This document shows, in pieces, positions 30,446 to 31,961 of a DNA stretch of 31,961 nucleotides. Source of the stretch: Oscillospiraceae bacterium (lineage in GTDB: Bacteria; Bacillota_A; Clostridia; Oscillospirales; Oscillospiraceae); assembly GCA_017505505.1 (NCBI GenBank), contig JAFVPA010000056.1, positions 1 to 31,961 on the forward strand, written 5' to 3'. The position numbers and the translations under genes were made by a program. The notes under the pieces were generated by a model. It saw nothing but the letters and a program-made list of their open reading frames with translations, had not been told where the DNA came from and ran no database searches. Position 1 is the stretch's first letter, and each line of letters opens with the position of its first letter.

Positions 30446-31383
30446 GGATAACCTCCTGAATCATTCCACCTCTCCGGAACTCCAAAACCGTATCGATCCG
30501 GCGGAGAAAAGCTCGCCAGGTTTCCATCTTACACTTCTGAATCTCTGGATACTGCTGATCCAGAGGAACATTGGAAGTGATGTATACGGTGGTATAGCAG
30601 GCTACACGGTCATTGTAACGAGCAGGAAGCATCAGAGGATAGATATCCAGATAGTTCAGCATAGCGGCAATGGGAACCTGAGAATGGAACTCCTCAAATA
30701 CCAGAACCGGCTGACCATGATAGGCATCGAAGCGAATATTTCCTTTGGTTCCGTAATCCGTAATTCTGCAGATATCAGCGGCGGGATGGGCTTCGTAGAT
30801 ACTTCTGGTCTTGCCGGTACCGCTGTCACCATAGAGATAATGTACTTTCACTTCCCGGTTCTCATACCGGAACTGGTCGCTTACCAGAGTCTCACGAAGA
30901 GAATCAATATCCCGGCCCTTGAATGCAAAATTGGGATTGTCCTTGATGATTTCTTTTGTGGACTTTCCGTCCTCTACATCCTGCAGGACCTGTGCCATCT
31001 TAGGGGCTTTCTCCTGTGCTTCCGTTGGCAGCTCTCCGAACTCCACGAAGGTACCTTCCACACGGGTCTCTGCCTTTGTCGTTTCGGCCCATTTTCCTTC
31101 TTTGCGGATATAGTCGCGGTTTTCATGACAGGTACCCCGAACTGGTTCTATATGGGCGGTAGGAAATCTGTTTTTGACGGTACTAAAGCGCATGGGTGAA
31201 TGCGAAAACATGAATAAAATGGGTATGATACGTACCCTTTTCCCCAATCTCATCTGCCATGCAGAAATAGTTTGGATGAAAGAGAGATGCTCTATCGAGG
31301 ATCTCATCATGGGTCATCCCACAGTCCTGGGGATTGTTGATTGTGAGCTGGTATTTGCGGGATTGAATTTTTCCTTCTGCCAT
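30432..31383 (-). pseudogene. CRESS-type Rep (HUH endonuclease + SF3 helicase), frame broken by one base
   Basis: Rolling-circle initiator of the circovirus/pCRESS-plasmid kind. The first segment (from 31383) has HUH motif I YQLTINNP (residues 11-18) and motif II GTYHTH (H53, H55), then hits a stop after HVFAFTHAL. A second frame continues RFSTVKNRFP..., motif III DYIRKEG (tyrosine about residue 91, YxxK), and the superfamily 3 helicase: Walker A GDSGTGKT (about 185-192), Walker B VLVFEEF, motif C VYITSNVPL and RRI near the end. Removing one T of the TTTT run at 31216-31219 (AAAA on plus) restores one frame of 316 residues; the span of 952 bases is exactly one more than a multiple of three. 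It could be a real mutation, a sequencing error or, less likely, programmed frameshifting. The weak GGGAG site lies 11 bases before the ATG. Confidence 0.88.
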
Positions 31384-31404
31384 TGTATTTGTTCTCCCTT
31401 TTCT

Positions 31405-31416
31405 TGCTACTGCTAC
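31405..31416 (-). repeat. Tandem hexamer next to the origin (candidate Rep iterons)
   Basis: TGCTAC repeated twice without a gap (minus-strand GTAGCA GTAGCA), 3 bases from the origin stem on the rep-proximal side. Circovirus Rep binds short tandem hexamers on the same side of its stem-loop, so these are candidate iterons. Confidence 0.5.
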
Positions 31417-31419
31417 TTC

Positions 31420-31450
31420 GCTCGCATAGGTAATACTAGCCTATGCGAGC
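31420..31450 (-). other. Rolling-circle origin stem-loop with circovirus-type nonanucleotide
   Basis: Perfect 11-bp stem GCTCGCATAGG/CCTATGCGAGC (31420-31430 and 31440-31450) with a 9-base loop. Read on the minus strand, the strand of rep, the apex carries TAGTATTAC (31430-31438), identical to the nicking nonanucleotide consensus NANTATTAC of circoviruses and geminiviruses, cleaved between TATT and AC in known systems. It lies 37 bases upstream of the rep start. Confidence 0.85.
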
Positions 31451-31471
31451 ATGGCCAGTACCGCGGAATGA

Positions 31472-31511
31472 ATGGGGGATATTTTTCTTTTGGGAAAAAT
31501 ATTTCCCCCAT
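31472..31511. repeat. Second hairpin upstream of rep
   Basis: ATGGGGGATATTTTT (31472-31486) pairs with AAAAATATTTCCCCCAT (31495-31511), a stem of about 15 bp with a 2-base bulge and an 8-base loop. It lacks a T-run, so it may be a terminator of the upstream small gene, a single-strand origin or part of the replication origin. Confidence 0.55.
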
Positions 31512-31548
31512 CCCTCCCGCGCTCCTGACCCGGCAGGAATCGGTTATC

Positions 31549-31860
31549 TTACTTTACGGGGATAATACCGGAAGCCTTGGCGGTGAACTGCACCTTGCCC
31601 TGGGCTTCATAACCACTGACTTCCAAGTCAGAAAACAGCACTTCCACAAAGCTGTTAGGGCTTTCCATCAGCTGAGGGCCGTCGATCCGCACACTCAGTT
31701 TTTCCAGACGATGTTCCACCAGGCATACCACATACCGGTATCCGGTGATCTTATCTGTACGCTTGTTGTCCTTATACTCGTACGCAGGCACTACTTCCAC
31801 CAGCAGCATCTTCTCTCCCAAACAGGCGGGATCAATTCTCAAATCACGAAGGTTCAGCAT
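31549..31860 (-). CDS. Small element-encoded protein, unknown (DUF961 / ssDNA-binding-like?)
   Basis: A 103-residue soluble protein: MLNLRDLRIDPACLGEKMLLVEVVPAYEYKDNKRTDKITGYRYVVCL..., then FVEVLFSDLEVSGYEAQGKVQFTAKASGI. It is rich in beta strands and mixed charge, as expected of an OB-fold-like protein. Its position directly ahead of rep resembles the small Orf22/Orf23 (DUF961-type) proteins of Tn916-like elements or a plasmid single-strand DNA-binding protein, but I cannot prove the family. The start ATG has AGGAGTG about 11 bases upstream; an in-frame GTG four codons earlier sits too close to that site. More genes of the element are expected to the right of the window. Confidence 0.72.
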   Translation of the reverse strand: MLNLRDLRIDPACLGEKMLLVEVVPAYEYKDNKRTDKITGYRYVVCLVEHRLEKLSVRIDGPQLMESPNSFVEVLFSDLEVSGYEAQGKVQFTAKASGIIPVK

Positions 31861-31961
31861 AAATAAAAACACTCCTATACTTAGAAATTCAGCTGCACCT
31901 GGCCTCAGTACAGCCGTGGATCGTCGTTAAGCTTATTGACTAACCACAGTGTACCAAATCC

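Larger units (their letters stand above)
31384..31548. other. Putative double-strand origin region upstream of rep
   Basis: Non-coding stretch between rep and the next small gene, holding the nonanucleotide stem-loop, the tandem hexamer and a second hairpin, each described separately. No further gene is seen. Confidence 0.7.

Noticed and set aside
31183..31383. Stand-alone 66-residue protein
   Set aside because: It is the N-terminal HUH part of Rep, ended by the single-base frameshift, not a separate gene.

Overview
The window looks like about 27 kb of chromosome from a Gram-positive, high-GC Clostridia, most likely Oscillospiraceae or a close relative, followed at the right edge by part of an integrated mobile element. 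The taxonomic guess rests on strong Shine-Dalgarno sequences, -10/-35 promoters with 17-bp spacing, ftsEX next to CwlO/PcsB-like M23 hydrolases and a CtpA-like protease, a PhoB/PhoR system, an FMN riboswitch with a RibU ECF component, and clostridial-type intergenic palindromes. It is family-level inference, not a database result.

Layout. Positions 1-2915 (minus) hold the Holliday-junction operon: small membrane protein, ruvC, ruvA, ruvB, then a separately promoted zinc-ribbon protein that leaves the window. Positions 3216-6074 (plus) hold an MBL/beta-CASP exonuclease-like protein and an MFS transporter. A GNAT acetyltransferase follows (minus). Positions 6682-11440 (minus) form a phosphate-related block: a Na/Pi cotransporter with a PhoU-like tail, and a PhoB/PhoR-type two-component system. 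The two transcription units carry nearly identical Pho-box-like repeats. Positions 11479-13778 (minus) hold a PatB/MalY-type C-S lyase and ribU under an FMN riboswitch. A DUF4830-like protein (minus) and an RsuA/RluB pseudouridine synthase (plus) are divergent.

Positions 15435-22311 (plus) hold a PucR/CdaR-like regulator, then ftsE-ftsX, two paralogous coiled-coil M23 hydrolases and an S41 protease. This is a coherent division and cell-wall-hydrolysis cluster. Positions 22509-24202 (plus) hold a short pyrophosphatase-like protein, a polysaccharide deacetylase-like protein and a nitroreductase. Positions 24205-27353 (minus) hold two unknown lipoproteins, an alpha/beta hydrolase and a SHOCT-domain protein.

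From about 27.4 kb to the right edge lies a visibly more AT-rich integrative element, all genes on the minus strand: small unknown protein, origin, rep, FtsK/TcpA-like ATPase, excisionase, Tn916-type tyrosine integrase. Its Rep is of the CRESS-DNA type (HUH endonuclease plus superfamily 3 helicase), as in circoviruses and related bacterial plasmids. Just upstream of rep, on the same strand, is a perfect 11-bp stem whose apex carries TAGTATTAC, the circovirus-type nicking nonanucleotide, flanked by a tandem hexamer that could serve as Rep iterons. The rep reading frame is broken by what looks like one extra base. This circovirus-like replicon inside a bacterial integrative element is the most interesting object here.

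The chromosome part also carries at least three families of small non-coding repeats: elements of about 190-200 bp with AAATT.T.GTTTA-like ends and inner TGTAGGG...CCCTACA hairpins, a related 138-bp element that supplies the ruvC stop codon, and a 432-bp MITE-like element wedged between phoR and its terminator.
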